Shown: positions 7,359-16,008 of the stretch, one piece after another | Layout of the letters: every line of letters begins with the position of its first letter | Position numbering within the stretch: position 1 is the stretch's first letter | Assembly (NCBI RefSeq): GCF_965283645.1 | Contig: NZ_CBDIPG010000001.1 | Location: 2,170,001 to 2,234,000 of the forward strand | Length of the DNA: 64,000 bases | Source of the DNA: Kordia sp965283645 | GTDB taxonomy: Bacteria > Bacteroidota > Bacteroidia > Flavobacteriales > Flavobacteriaceae | Reading direction: 5' to 3' | Notes under the pieces: generated by a model | Told to the model about the DNA's origin: nothing | The model's input: the letters and a program-made list of their open reading frames with translations, nothing else | Database searches by the model: none | Translations under genes and position numbers: made by a program

Positions 7359-9887
7359 ATGCTTAAAAGTCATTTTACACGTATGCTCAACTTTTTTAAA
7401 GGATCAAAAGATAAAAACACGAAAACGATTGCAAAATTGTATGTTGCCAATGCCTTTTCAATACAAGATTTAAAATCGCCTTTAGTAACTTTTTTTGAAA
7501 ACTCAGCCATTACAGATGCCACATTTAAAGAAGTTCATAATGGTTTTTGGGTAGATTATTCAAGGGAAACCAATGACAAAAAAGGTGTAATTACAGCATC
7601 TCGATTGCAATTATTGCAAAACGAAACTGTTGTATATGTTACTGCCGAAACTTTAGAAATAAATCCTGCAACGTATGAAGAACACAAAGAAGCAGCAAAT
7701 TTTGACTTGCAAACTCAAACATTTTTCATACAACTACAAGAGTATTTATTAGCCGTACAAAATGATGATTTATATGCGCTAAATAATGCTACAGGAATTT
7801 CATTTGTAACCACGCTCGATTTAACCACGAAGAATTTCATATTTCATCAACTGCTGACCAAAGAATATGTATTGAGTATTTTAGGAATCAGCGAATTAAC
7901 TCCGAAAGATGAAAATAATAGCTATCCAAAAGGTACATTTTGGCATCTTGTCGTCACTTCCGTGAGAACGTTTATTGTTGGAAAATCACCTGATAACGAA
8001 ATGAGTATCATTGATATATCTAGCGAAAGCTTTCATATTGAAGGTAAAACTGGAAAAGATAAAGTAACGACAGATTCTTTAATTTTTTATACAGAATTCT
8101 TGAACGATTATTTGTATAATGAATTGTTACCAGTTATTGAAAATACAGGAAATCGTATTGGACTTTTTGGAGATATCTTAGTCAAAAAATACCATAAAAA
8201 AGAAGCACATTTGGCAATAGCTTCACGCCTATTTCAATTGCAAAGTACAACTTCAGATTTATTAGGTAACGAATTGAAAAGTGATTTAATTCTACATTTA
8301 AAACGATTAAAAGTTACAGAAGAACAACAAGAAGCAATTGCAACTGTTTTTGAAAAACATATACAAACACATGACATTTTTGGCGAAAATTTGGTCGCTA
8401 TTGTGAATAATTGGACACTTTCGTATGATGAACAAAAAAAGTTATTGAACTTATTACAACCATTTCAGAAAAAGCAAACAGCTACGCATACAATTAAATT
8501 TCACGATCATTTTTATCAATTATTTAGCGCGAAAGAAAAAAAGGATGAAGTCATATTTGAATTCAATTTAAACTATGCAAAACACCTGAATAATGCAGAA
8601 CGTTTTCCAGAAGCAATTGCACTGTACAGAACGATTTATGAAACGCTTCCTGATGATAGCATTACAGATTTATTGCCTGCAGACACCACAAATTTGCTGG
8701 AAGGTGAAGGCGGACAACAATTAAAAATCACCATTTTAGAATCAATTTTAAACATTCAAAAACAACTTGAAGAAGATATTTCTGAAACCGTACAGCAACT
8801 CGCGGAATTGCAACCTTTGAAACGAGCGCGTATTGAAGCGTTACTTACACATAAAAAACAACAGCAGAAAGCAAAAATTATACAAGAAGTTTTGCAAGCA
8901 AAAACCTTGACAACTGCAACTATTGAACATTCCAATCAGTATGAACGCTTGGAAAAGAAAGAAGTTTTAAAAGAAGTTGTGCCTAGTTGTTTTAAAAATG
9001 CAAAAGGTTTTTTTGATTCGTTAAATAATTTTATTGCGGCGTTAAATCCGCCAGATTATGAATCGGTGATTTCTTTTTCAGATCGACTAAACACGCACAA
9101 TCATCCTGAAATTATGGAACGCATTACAGCCATTTGTTATGCGTTACAAATGAACGTTCCTGAATGTTATATTGGACGCGGCACGTATGCAACTGCTGTA
9201 ATTGGTGTTGAAGGCAAACCTTCCTTTTTAATGATTGGAATTGACTTTTTGGATGCTGAAAATATTCGTTATTTGGAAGTGAATGCACTTACTTTTTTAA
9301 TTGCTATTGAATTGGCACATATGTACTTTGAACATTCAAAAATTACCTCAACAGATGTTTGGCGCGGCGCGGCAGATAAAGGATTTACCGTTGTAAGTAT
9401 GTTGCTAACTGTATTGCCATTTGTTGGAAATATTGGTAAAATTTTCGGGAATGTTGCCAATGTTGAAAAATACGGTAAAATTATAAGTCGTGTAGAGCAA
9501 GTTGCCAATGTTGCCGAAAAAGGACAAGGCATTGTAGAAGTAGGTGAAAAATTTAAATTGAATCCTTTTAGTAAAGAAAAATCGCAAGCAAATGATTCAC
9601 AAAATTTATTAATTACATCCAGATTGATGGAAATTGTGGCTGATAAAGTTGCGTTATTGTTTTGTGATGATTTAAAAGCCGCTGTAAAAGGGTTATTAGT
9701 TAGCACACATGGTTTTGAACAGGATCATCATATTATTTCTCAATATGGCGTAGAAGCCTTTTTAGCACGAACTGACGAACAAGGTGCATTTGTGCATCAA
9801 GAATTAATTATCCGTTTGAAAAATATGTGTTCTTTCTACTTATCTGATACTTTCGAAAACTTAAAAAAACAATTGAATTCCCTATAA
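7359..9887 (+). CDS. Large protein of unknown function with degenerate M48-like site
   Basis: The 842-residue protein has no signal peptide. A TPR-like segment lies near 410-435 (NNAERFPEAIALYRTIYETL). Near residue 645 the sequence LIAIELAHMYFEHS resembles the HExxH helix of M48 metallopeptidases but with Ile at the first ligand position (I650-E651-L-A-H654), and about 100 residues later MEIVADKVALLF (E758, D762) resembles the M48 third-ligand motif ExxAD. A glycine/valine-rich insertion separates the two. A pseudo-peptidase is likely. The methyltransferase gene begins 6 bp downstream, so the two are co-transcribed. The family is not otherwise recognised. Confidence 0.7.
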   Translation: MLKSHFTRMLNFFKGSKDKNTKTIAKLYVANAFSIQDLKSPLVTFFENSAITDATFKEVHNGFWVDYSRETNDKKGVITASRLQLLQNETVVYVTAETLEINPATYEEHKEAANFDLQTQTFFIQLQEYLLAVQNDDLYALNNATGISFVTTLDLTTKNFIFHQLLTKEYVLSILGISELTPKDENNSYPKGTFWHLVVTSVRTFIVGKSPDNEMSIIDISSESFHIEGKTGKDKVTTDSLIFYTEFLNDYLYNELLPVIENTGNRIGLFGDILVKKYHKKEAHLAIASRLFQLQSTTSDLLGNELKSDLILHLKRLKVTEEQQEAIATVFEKHIQTHDIFGENLVAIVNNWTLSYDEQKKLLNLLQPFQKKQTATHTIKFHDHFYQLFSAKEKKDEVIFEFNLNYAKHLNNAERFPEAIALYRTIYETLPDDSITDLLPADTTNLLEGEGGQQLKITILESILNIQKQLEEDISETVQQLAELQPLKRARIEALLTHKKQQQKAKIIQEVLQAKTLTTATIEHSNQYERLEKKEVLKEVVPSCFKNAKGFFDSLNNFIAALNPPDYESVISFSDRLNTHNHPEIMERITAICYALQMNVPECYIGRGTYATAVIGVEGKPSFLMIGIDFLDAENIRYLEVNALTFLIAIELAHMYFEHSKITSTDVWRGAADKGFTVVSMLLTVLPFVGNIGKIFGNVANVEKYGKIISRVEQVANVAEKGQGIVEVGEKFKLNPFSKEKSQANDSQNLLITSRLMEIVADKVALLFCDDLKAAVKGLLVSTHGFEQDHHIISQYGVEAFLARTDEQGAFVHQELIIRLKNMCSFYLSDTFENLKKQLNSL

Positions 9888-9893
9888 AACTGT

Positions 9894-10385
9894 ATGACTT
9901 TAAAATCTTCCCTTGTACATTTCCCAGAACCGTATGAACGCACACCACATGAGGTTATTGATGAAAAATTACGTCTTTTAAACTTGAAAGATGGAGAATT
10001 ACTTATTGATTTAGGTTGTGGAGATGCACGGAGTTTAATTGCCGCTAAAAAACTCGCAAATGTTACATGCATTGGATATGAAGCTTTGCCAAAAGCGTTG
10101 GAAGCGGCTTCTGAAAATATCGCAAAAGAACATATGTCTGATTGTATCGAAATTAAAGAAGAAGATTTTTTAGATGCAGATATCTCCAACGCAGACGCGC
10201 TCATTTTATATTTGACTAGAAATACGTTAGGTCAACTTTCGTTGAAATTGGAAAACGAATTGCCTGTTGGCGCACGAATTATAACTCATGATTTTGATAT
10301 TCCTGCTTGGGAAGCTGATAGAGTGATTAATTTTATCTCTAGTAAAGCAATTGTATTTACATTTTATGTATATCAAAAAAAATAA
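9894..10385 (+). CDS. Class I SAM-dependent methyltransferase
   Basis: Motif I, LIDLGCGDARSL (about residues 37-48), binds S-adenosylmethionine; motif II acid falls in IGYEALPKA, and a motif IV-like ADALILYLTR follows near 100. At 163 residues it is a minimal Rossmann methyltransferase without a recognisable substrate domain. The product of the upstream 842-residue gene, 6 bp away, may be the functional partner. Substrate unknown. Confidence 0.8.
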   Translation: MTLKSSLVHFPEPYERTPHEVIDEKLRLLNLKDGELLIDLGCGDARSLIAAKKLANVTCIGYEALPKALEAASENIAKEHMSDCIEIKEEDFLDADISNADALILYLTRNTLGQLSLKLENELPVGARIITHDFDIPAWEADRVINFISSKAIVFTFYVYQKK

Positions 10386-10396
10386 TTTGAAAATAA

Positions 10397-10427
10397 AAAA
10401 GCCGCAATCGTAACGATTGCGGCTTTT
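10397..10427. terminator. Bidirectional terminator between methyltransferase and hppA
   Basis: Perfect stem GCCGCAATCG / CGATTGCGGC with a 3-base loop, flanked by A and T runs, so it can stop both the + strand methyltransferase transcript and the converging hppA transcript. Confidence 0.88.
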
Positions 10428-10448
10428 GAGAGTATAAGTGTTTGCTAC

Positions 10449-12740
10449 TTAAATATTTTCTTCTTCTAACGTAACTGCATTGATTGCTACATTGGTTTTA
10501 GTAGCTTCTTCAACTTGTACTTGAATTACATTTTTGTTTACTTCTTCTGCTGTTGCTGTATCATCTGAATGACCTCCTAAAATTGGCGCAATTACCAATC
10601 CAATTAAACATGTTAGTTTAATTAAGATGTTCATTGATGGTCCAGACGTGTCTTTAAAAGGATCTCCAACAGTATCTCCAGTTACAGCGGCTTTGTGTGC
10701 ATCAGAACCTTTGTAAGTCATTTCTCCGTTGATTTCTACACCAGCTTCAAAAGATTTTTTAGCGTTATCCCAAGCTCCACCAGCATTGTTTTGGAAGATT
10801 GCCCAAAGTACACCACTTACGGTAACTCCAGCCATATATCCACCTAACATTTCAGCGATTGCTAAATTATCCATTCCAAAAATCATAGGAACAAAAGCAA
10901 TTGCTAATGGAAACCCAATTGTTAATAATCCTGGTAACATCATTTCTTTTAACGATGCTTTCGTTGATATAGCCACACATTTGTCGTATTCTGGTTTTCC
11001 AGTACCTTCCATAATTCCTGGAATTTCTTTAAACTGACGACGTACTTCGTATACCATTTCCATGGCCGCTTTTCCAACAGCATTCATTGCTAAAGCAGAA
11101 AATACTACTGGAATCATTCCTCCAACAAATAACATTGCTAATACTGGCGCTTTGAAAATGTTGATTCCTTCAATTCCTGTAAATGTTACATATGCCGCAA
11201 ATAATGCTAATGATGTTAAAGCCGCAGAAGCAATGGCAAATCCTTTACCTGTTGCCGCTGTTGTATTTCCTACTGAATCTAGGATATCTGTACGTTCACG
11301 TACGATTGGATCTTGTTCACTCATTTCTGCAATTCCTCCTGCGTTATCCGCGATAGGTCCGAAAGCATCAATTGCTAATTGCATTGCTGTTGTTGCCATC
11401 ATTGCTGAAGCCGCTAATGCTACTCCGTAGAATCCTGCTAATGCATATGATGACCAAATAGCACCTGCAAATAATAGAACTGATGGGAATGTTGAAATCA
11501 TTCCTGTTGCTAAACCTGCAATAATATTTGTTCCAGCTCCTGTGCTTGATTTTTGTACAATTTCTAAGATTGGTTTTTTACCTAATCCTGTATAGTATTC
11601 TGTTACTGAAGAAATAACGCCACCAACAAACAATCCAACTAATGTAGCATAGAATACGCGCATTGCAGATATTTGAACTTTTCCTTCTCCGAAGAATTCC
11701 ATTGTCATTGTTTCTGGTAGCATGTATGTGCATAAACCGAAACAAGCTGCAGCAACTAAAGCAATTGATGTCCAGTTTCCAACATTTAAAGCTCCCATAA
11801 CTTGCTTTTCTTTGGCTTCGTTATTTTTAATTTTCACTAACATTGTTCCGATTACAGAAATAATAATTCCTGCTCCAGCTATTGCCATTGGTAATAATAC
11901 CGGACCAATTCCTCCGAAACCTTCTGTTGTAATATTTCCGCCCATATCTTTAATGATATAGTTTCCTAATACCATTGCGGCTAATACGGTTGCAACGTAC
12001 GAACCAAATAAATCTGCTCCCATTCCGGCAACATCACCAACATTGTCTCCTACGTTATCTGCAATTGTAGCCGGATTACGAGGATCATCTTCTGGAATTC
12101 CCGCTTCTACCTTTCCTACTAAATCTGCTCCAACATCTGCCGCTTTTGTGTAGATTCCTCCACCAACACGTGCAAACAATGCAATTGATTCAGCTCCTAA
12201 AGAGAATCCTGCTAGTGTTTCTAATACAATTGTCATATCGTCTGTAGATGTCCAAACACCTCCCATAAAGTATCGATAGAATATAATAAAGAACGCAGTT
12301 AATCCTAAAACGGCTAAACCAGCAACTCCTAGTCCCATTACCGTTCCACCACCAAAAGATATTTTTAAGGCATTTGGCAAGCTTGTTCGTGCGGCTTGTG
12401 TTGTACGTACATTTGTTTTGGTTGCTATTTTCATACCTACATTTCCTGCGTATGCAGAAAACACTGCTCCAAATATAAATGCAATTACAATTAGCCAGTG
12501 TGTTGTATCTACCACAATAGAAACAACAAATAATGCGATACTCACAATTACTACGAATATTGCTAGCAAGCGGTACTCTGCATTTAAGAATGCCAACGCA
12601 CCTTCATATATATGATCTGAGATCTCTTTCATTTTACCGTCACCGGCATCTTGTTTCATTACCCAAGATTTTTTTATAAGCATGTAGATTAAGCCTAGTG
12701 CAGCTGCAACTATTGGCAAATAAATCATCATTGATTCCAT
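10449..12740 (-). CDS. hppA: Membrane-bound ion-translocating pyrophosphatase
   Basis: This 763-residue integral membrane enzyme couples PPi hydrolysis to Na+ or H+ export. It has about 16 hydrophobic segments, the substrate-binding acidic motif DDPRNPATIADNVGDNVGD, a second acidic motif EMSEQDPIVRERTDI, and DTVGDPFKDTSGPS near the C-terminus. The stretch GNTTAATGKGFAI has Ala where K+-independent enzymes carry Lys, indicating the K+-dependent class. Na+ versus H+ specificity was not decided. An acidic tail of about 40 residues follows the last helix. The soluble pyrophosphatase gene lies directly upstream. Confidence 0.96.
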   Translation of the reverse strand: MESMMIYLPIVAAALGLIYMLIKKSWVMKQDAGDGKMKEISDHIYEGALAFLNAEYRLLAIFVVIVSIALFVVSIVVDTTHWLIVIAFIFGAVFSAYAGNVGMKIATKTNVRTTQAARTSLPNALKISFGGGTVMGLGVAGLAVLGLTAFFIIFYRYFMGGVWTSTDDMTIVLETLAGFSLGAESIALFARVGGGIYTKAADVGADLVGKVEAGIPEDDPRNPATIADNVGDNVGDVAGMGADLFGSYVATVLAAMVLGNYIIKDMGGNITTEGFGGIGPVLLPMAIAGAGIIISVIGTMLVKIKNNEAKEKQVMGALNVGNWTSIALVAAACFGLCTYMLPETMTMEFFGEGKVQISAMRVFYATLVGLFVGGVISSVTEYYTGLGKKPILEIVQKSSTGAGTNIIAGLATGMISTFPSVLLFAGAIWSSYALAGFYGVALAASAMMATTAMQLAIDAFGPIADNAGGIAEMSEQDPIVRERTDILDSVGNTTAATGKGFAIASAALTSLALFAAYVTFTGIEGINIFKAPVLAMLFVGGMIPVVFSALAMNAVGKAAMEMVYEVRRQFKEIPGIMEGTGKPEYDKCVAISTKASLKEMMLPGLLTIGFPLAIAFVPMIFGMDNLAIAEMLGGYMAGVTVSGVLWAIFQNNAGGAWDNAKKSFEAGVEINGEMTYKGSDAHKAAVTGDTVGDPFKDTSGPSMNILIKLTCLIGLVIAPILGGHSDDTATAEEVNKNVIQVQVEEATKTNVAINAVTLEEENI

Positions 12741-12802
12741 ATTTTTTTGTTTGATTTGTTATTTAGCGGCGTAAATGTAACAAAATCAAGTAGAATAAAA
12801 AA

Positions 12803-12824
12803 CCTTCTAAATCGATTTAGAAGG
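12803..12824 (-). terminator. Terminator of the ppa transcript
   Basis: A 22-bp perfect palindrome (half-site CCTTCTAAATC) is followed on the minus strand by TTTTTTATT. It separates ppa from hppA, so the two pyrophosphatase genes are likely separate transcripts. Confidence 0.8.
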
Positions 12825-12857
12825 CTTTTGTTGAAAATTTGTAAGGTATTGTTTTCT

Positions 12858-13385
12858 TTATATTGTGAAGTTGCCGTTTTTCTTGTGTTCACTAGATTCG
12901 TAACGTTCGATACATTTATCGACAATTTCGTAGGCTTCTTGTGCATTTCCCCATCCGCCAACATCAACTTTTTTCTTTTCTAAATCTTTATATACTTGGA
13001 AAAAATGTGTGATTTCTTTGATTCTGTGTGGATTTAAATCATCAATATCGTTATAACTATTCCAAATTGGATCACTTACAGGAACACAAACTATTTTTTC
13101 ATCGGGTCCTTTTTCGTCTGCCATATGGAAAACCCCTATTGGTTTTACTTCCATTACACACATTGGAAATGTAGGTTCTGTTCCTAAAACTAATACATCT
13201 AATGGATCACCGTCAAGTGCTAGTGTTTCTGGGATAAATCCGTAATCTCCAGGATACATCATTGATGAGAACAACATTCGATCGAATCGAATTTTCTTTA
13301 AATCGAAGTCATATTCATATTTATTTCTACTTCCTTTTGGAATCTCAATTAGTGCGTCAAAAGTAATTTTCTCTTTAGCTGTCAT
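12858..13385 (-). CDS. ppa: Soluble inorganic pyrophosphatase
   Basis: Family I cytoplasmic pyrophosphatase of 175 residues that hydrolyses PPi to phosphate. Seen: EIPKGSRNKYEYD, the signature DGDPLDVLVL with catalytic aspartates, and late KKVDVGGWGNAQEA. The start is the ATG at 13383-13385 (MTAKEKITFDALIEIPKG): a longer frame to 13463 is excluded because a good minus-strand promoter (-7 at 13422-13429) lies inside it. Adjacent to hppA, so the cell has both a dissipative and an energy-conserving PPase at one locus. Confidence 0.95.
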   Translation of the reverse strand: MTAKEKITFDALIEIPKGSRNKYEYDFDLKKIRFDRMLFSSMMYPGDYGFIPETLALDGDPLDVLVLGTEPTFPMCVMEVKPIGVFHMADEKGPDEKIVCVPVSDPIWNSYNDIDDLNPHRIKEITHFFQVYKDLEKKKVDVGGWGNAQEAYEIVDKCIERYESSEHKKNGNFTI

Positions 13386-13421
13386 ATCTTCTTTTCGTAT
13401 TCGTTTTTCTAAAATCGGGTG

Positions 13422-13452
13422 CAAATTTACGTAAAACCTATTGACTGACCAA
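13422..13452 (-). promoter_or_regulatory. Promoter of ppa
   Basis: On the minus strand TTG (13450-13452) is followed after 20 bp by a perfect -7 box TAAATTTG (13422-13429). The transcript would begin about 25-30 bases before the ppa ATG. Confidence 0.72.
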
Positions 13453-13482
13453 TTGACTAACATTAATATTTTGTTAGCTTTG
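13453..13482 (+). promoter_or_regulatory. Divergent promoter toward the TPR regulator; long leader
   Basis: TTG (13453-13455), N19, TAGCTTTG (13475-13482) fits the Bacteroidota consensus. Its -33 element shares a CAATTG core with the ppa -33 on the other strand. It would give a leader of about 260 nt before the TPR regulator ATG at 13752. The rest of the 366-bp gap (13386-13751) shows only very short reading frames and a weaker -7-like TATATTTA just before the gene. Confidence 0.5.
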
Positions 13483-13751
13483 TATGATTATTACTGTAAT
13501 AATCAACTATTTTATACCATCTATTATTTGTAAGTAGGTCTATTTATAAAGAAAGTCTGTTTCAAAAAAAATATGATTCTATTAGATTTTGTTAGATTTG
13601 TAAAGGTTTTTTGCCTTTTCAATTGTTCGTGATATCCATTATCAATAGTATATTTACTTTTACACATCTTTTTACGTAACATTTTAGAAAAATCACTACT
13701 TATTATAATGAGTATATTTACCTCATTCGTATATAAAATCAAGCCCTTTTT

Positions 13752-15506
13752 ATGTTTCATGCATTCCCTTCAGCATTTTTAAAAAATATTTTATGCTTTT
13801 TTGTTTTATTTTCTACACTAACCAGCTATACGCAGGAAAGAGATTCGTTGGCGAAATACTCTTATGAAGAGTTAGATGAGCTTTACCTTGAACATTTATA
13901 TGACGAATCGAATAAAGCAGAAATATATGCTGAACAGCTTTTCAGAAATGCTCAGAAAAGTGGTGATTTTTCAGATTTATTTAATGCTAACAAACGATAT
14001 GCAGTTCTAGAAAATAAAAAAGGGAATTATGAAAAAGCTCTTGATTATTTACACATTTCTAAAACTATTGCTACTGAAAAGTTAAAAAATCAGCATCTCG
14101 AAACACTTTGTATTTTTTTGATGGGAAAATTCTCGTATGATTATGGAAAATATGAAGAAGCCTTTGAGCACTACACGGAAGCTTATGATTTTTACAACGC
14201 TAATAATAAATACATGGCCCAAATGACTTCTCATAATATAGCATTGGTAAAAAATGTTTTAGGAGATCAAAAAGGAGCTTTAAAGATTTTTTTAAAAATC
14301 CACGATGCTTATTTAGCTTCCATTCAAGATACAAATACTCACTTTGATCGTTTTTCTTATTCAAATATATTGGGAGCAATTTCTGACACATATCTTAAAT
14401 ATGCTATAAAAGAAAAAAACTTAAAAAACAGTTTGTTAGATTCTGCAGAAGTATATATAAATAAAGGTTTAAAAGAAACAGAACGAATTAATAATGATGC
14501 TGGTTATACTTTTTTTTTAACAGAGCAAGGGATTCTAGCTCATGAAAGAGGTAATCAACAGAAAGCAATTTCAACATTAGCTATAGCTGAAACAAGAGCC
14601 ATTTCAGAAAAAAACAAGAATTTATACCCTAGTATATATTACTATATGGGTAATAGTTTTAAAAACAATAATGATGATGAAAATGCAATCAAATTTTTTA
14701 GAAAAGTTGATTCAGTATCTTTAAAAAATGCAATTAACTATCCATTACTTGATAGAACATATCATTCACTTATAAATCTTTATAATAAAAAAGGAGATAA
14801 TGAAAACGCCTTGAAATATTGGCATTTATTTGAAGAGAATAATAAAATCAATGAACATGTATCAAAAAGTGTTAAAGATGCTATTCACAGAGAATATGAT
14901 ATAAAAGAATTAGAGGCATTAATTGAAAAATTAATTTCTTCAAAAAAAGCAAATTATAATACTGCATTGATAATAATCATTACACTAGTTTTGCTTTTCC
15001 TAGCTTATTTCTTTTACAATAAGAATAAACAACTTCAAAACCAAATAAAATTTGACAAACTCCTAAGAGAGTTAGAAACAAAAAAACAAATACTTCCTGT
15101 TGAGAAGCAAAAATCAAAATCAACCTTAACTATTGATGAAGAAAAAATACAAAAAATTCTATCTGAACTAGATAAGTTTGAACAGAAAAAACAGTTTTTA
15201 GATCTCAATTGTGATTTGGCTTTTGTTGCCAAAAAAGTAAAGACTAACAAAGCCTATTTATCCAAAGTAATTCATTCAGAAAAACAGCAAAAATTCATTC
15301 AATACATTACCAATCTTAGAATTAATTATGCATTAGAAAAATTGAAAGAAGATAAGCTTTTCCGTTCGTATGATATTAAATCAATTGCTTCCGAATTAGG
15401 TTTTAAGTCACCAGATTCTTTCTCTAGAGCCTTTAAAAACAAAACTGGAATTTACCCGTCGTATTATATTAAAAATATCAATAAAATCAACACTTCCGAA
15501 AGCTAA
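13752..15506 (+). CDS. Membrane TPR protein with C-terminal AraC-type HTH
   Basis: The 584 residues comprise a signal sequence or N-terminal anchor (to about 27), TPR-like helical repeats from about 35 to 385 (NKKGNYEKALDYLHIS, YGKYEEAFEHYTEAYDFY), one transmembrane helix (about 400-420), a short cytoplasmic linker, and an AraC/HTH_18 DNA-binding domain (about 475-580) with two helix-turn-helix units (DLAFVAKKVKTNKAYLSKVI and IKSIASELGFKSPDSFSRAF). This layout places a periplasmic sensor and a cytoplasmic DNA-binding domain in one chain. A leader peptide gene follows after 97 bp, and a paralogue lies at 16009. Confidence 0.88.
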   Translation: MFHAFPSAFLKNILCFFVLFSTLTSYTQERDSLAKYSYEELDELYLEHLYDESNKAEIYAEQLFRNAQKSGDFSDLFNANKRYAVLENKKGNYEKALDYLHISKTIATEKLKNQHLETLCIFLMGKFSYDYGKYEEAFEHYTEAYDFYNANNKYMAQMTSHNIALVKNVLGDQKGALKIFLKIHDAYLASIQDTNTHFDRFSYSNILGAISDTYLKYAIKEKNLKNSLLDSAEVYINKGLKETERINNDAGYTFFLTEQGILAHERGNQQKAISTLAIAETRAISEKNKNLYPSIYYYMGNSFKNNNDDENAIKFFRKVDSVSLKNAINYPLLDRTYHSLINLYNKKGDNENALKYWHLFEENNKINEHVSKSVKDAIHREYDIKELEALIEKLISSKKANYNTALIIIITLVLLFLAYFFYNKNKQLQNQIKFDKLLRELETKKQILPVEKQKSKSTLTIDEEKIQKILSELDKFEQKKQFLDLNCDLAFVAKKVKTNKAYLSKVIHSEKQQKFIQYITNLRINYALEKLKEDKLFRSYDIKSIASELGFKSPDSFSRAFKNKTGIYPSYYIKNINKINTSES

Positions 15507-15603
15507 TTTAAAACCATAATTATCGAATTACAGGCTACTATTTTTTGTTTTTATAAGCTTCGTCTGTAGATTTGATAAATAATAATTTAAAAAACACATC
15601 CCC

Positions 15604-15861
15604 GTGAAAAAGCAAAAAAAATTAAATTTAGGAAAGATCAAAATTGCAGGAATCAACAATACTCATTCAATTATTGGAGGAGTAGATTCTGTAGCTGGAG
15701 TACAAACTTGTAATAATTGTGACACCTACCATTCAGAATGTGTCACCGAGCGCTATTGTGATACAGAATTGTATACTACATGTGCTACAACAACTCAAAC
15801 AAGAGCACAAAGTGATGCTTGTACACATCGATGTGGTAACGAAATAGATTCTCAACTTTAA
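15604..15861 (+). CDS. Cys-rich GG-leader peptide (RiPP-like precursor), GTG start
   Basis: This 85-residue frame begins at a GTG (15604); no ATG gives the leader. The leader MKKQKKLNLGKIKIAGIN follows the LxLxKxxI pattern and ends at SIIGG (residue 26). The putative core of 59 residues has seven cysteines and many Thr (TCNNC, SEC, RYC, TTCATTTQT, DACTHRC). It lies between the two TPR-HTH regulators and ends at a strong terminator, so it may share the transcript of the first regulator. No modification enzyme is adjacent. The class assignment rests on the leader alone. Confidence 0.68.
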   Translation: MKKQKKLNLGKIKIAGINNTHSIIGGVDSVAGVQTCNNCDTYHSECVTERYCDTELYTTCATTTQTRAQSDACTHRCGNEIDSQL

Positions 15862-15884
15862 ACGTTAGAATGTAACAAATATTA

Positions 15885-15917
15885 AAAGCGCATAAACTTA
15901 GTTTATGCGCTTTTTTT
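15885..15917 (+). terminator. Rho-independent terminator after the leader peptide gene
   Basis: Stem AAAGCGCATAAAC / GTTTATGCGCTTT with loop TTA and a following T run, 24 bp after the stop. Confidence 0.9.
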
Positions 15918-16008
15918 GTACACATTTTGCAAAGTTATTCTCAAAAAAAACCATTGACGATACTATTTTCTTAGTTTTACGTTATTAGTTTAGACAAGAA
16001 CCGATCGT

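Noticed and set aside
10729..11430. Plus-strand frames over hppA
   Set aside because: They are antisense shadows of a highly conserved membrane pyrophosphatase gene and show no leader, domain or promoter.
13386..13463. N-terminal extension of ppa by 26 residues
   Set aside because: A good ppa promoter lies inside it, and family alignment starts at the ATG at 13385.
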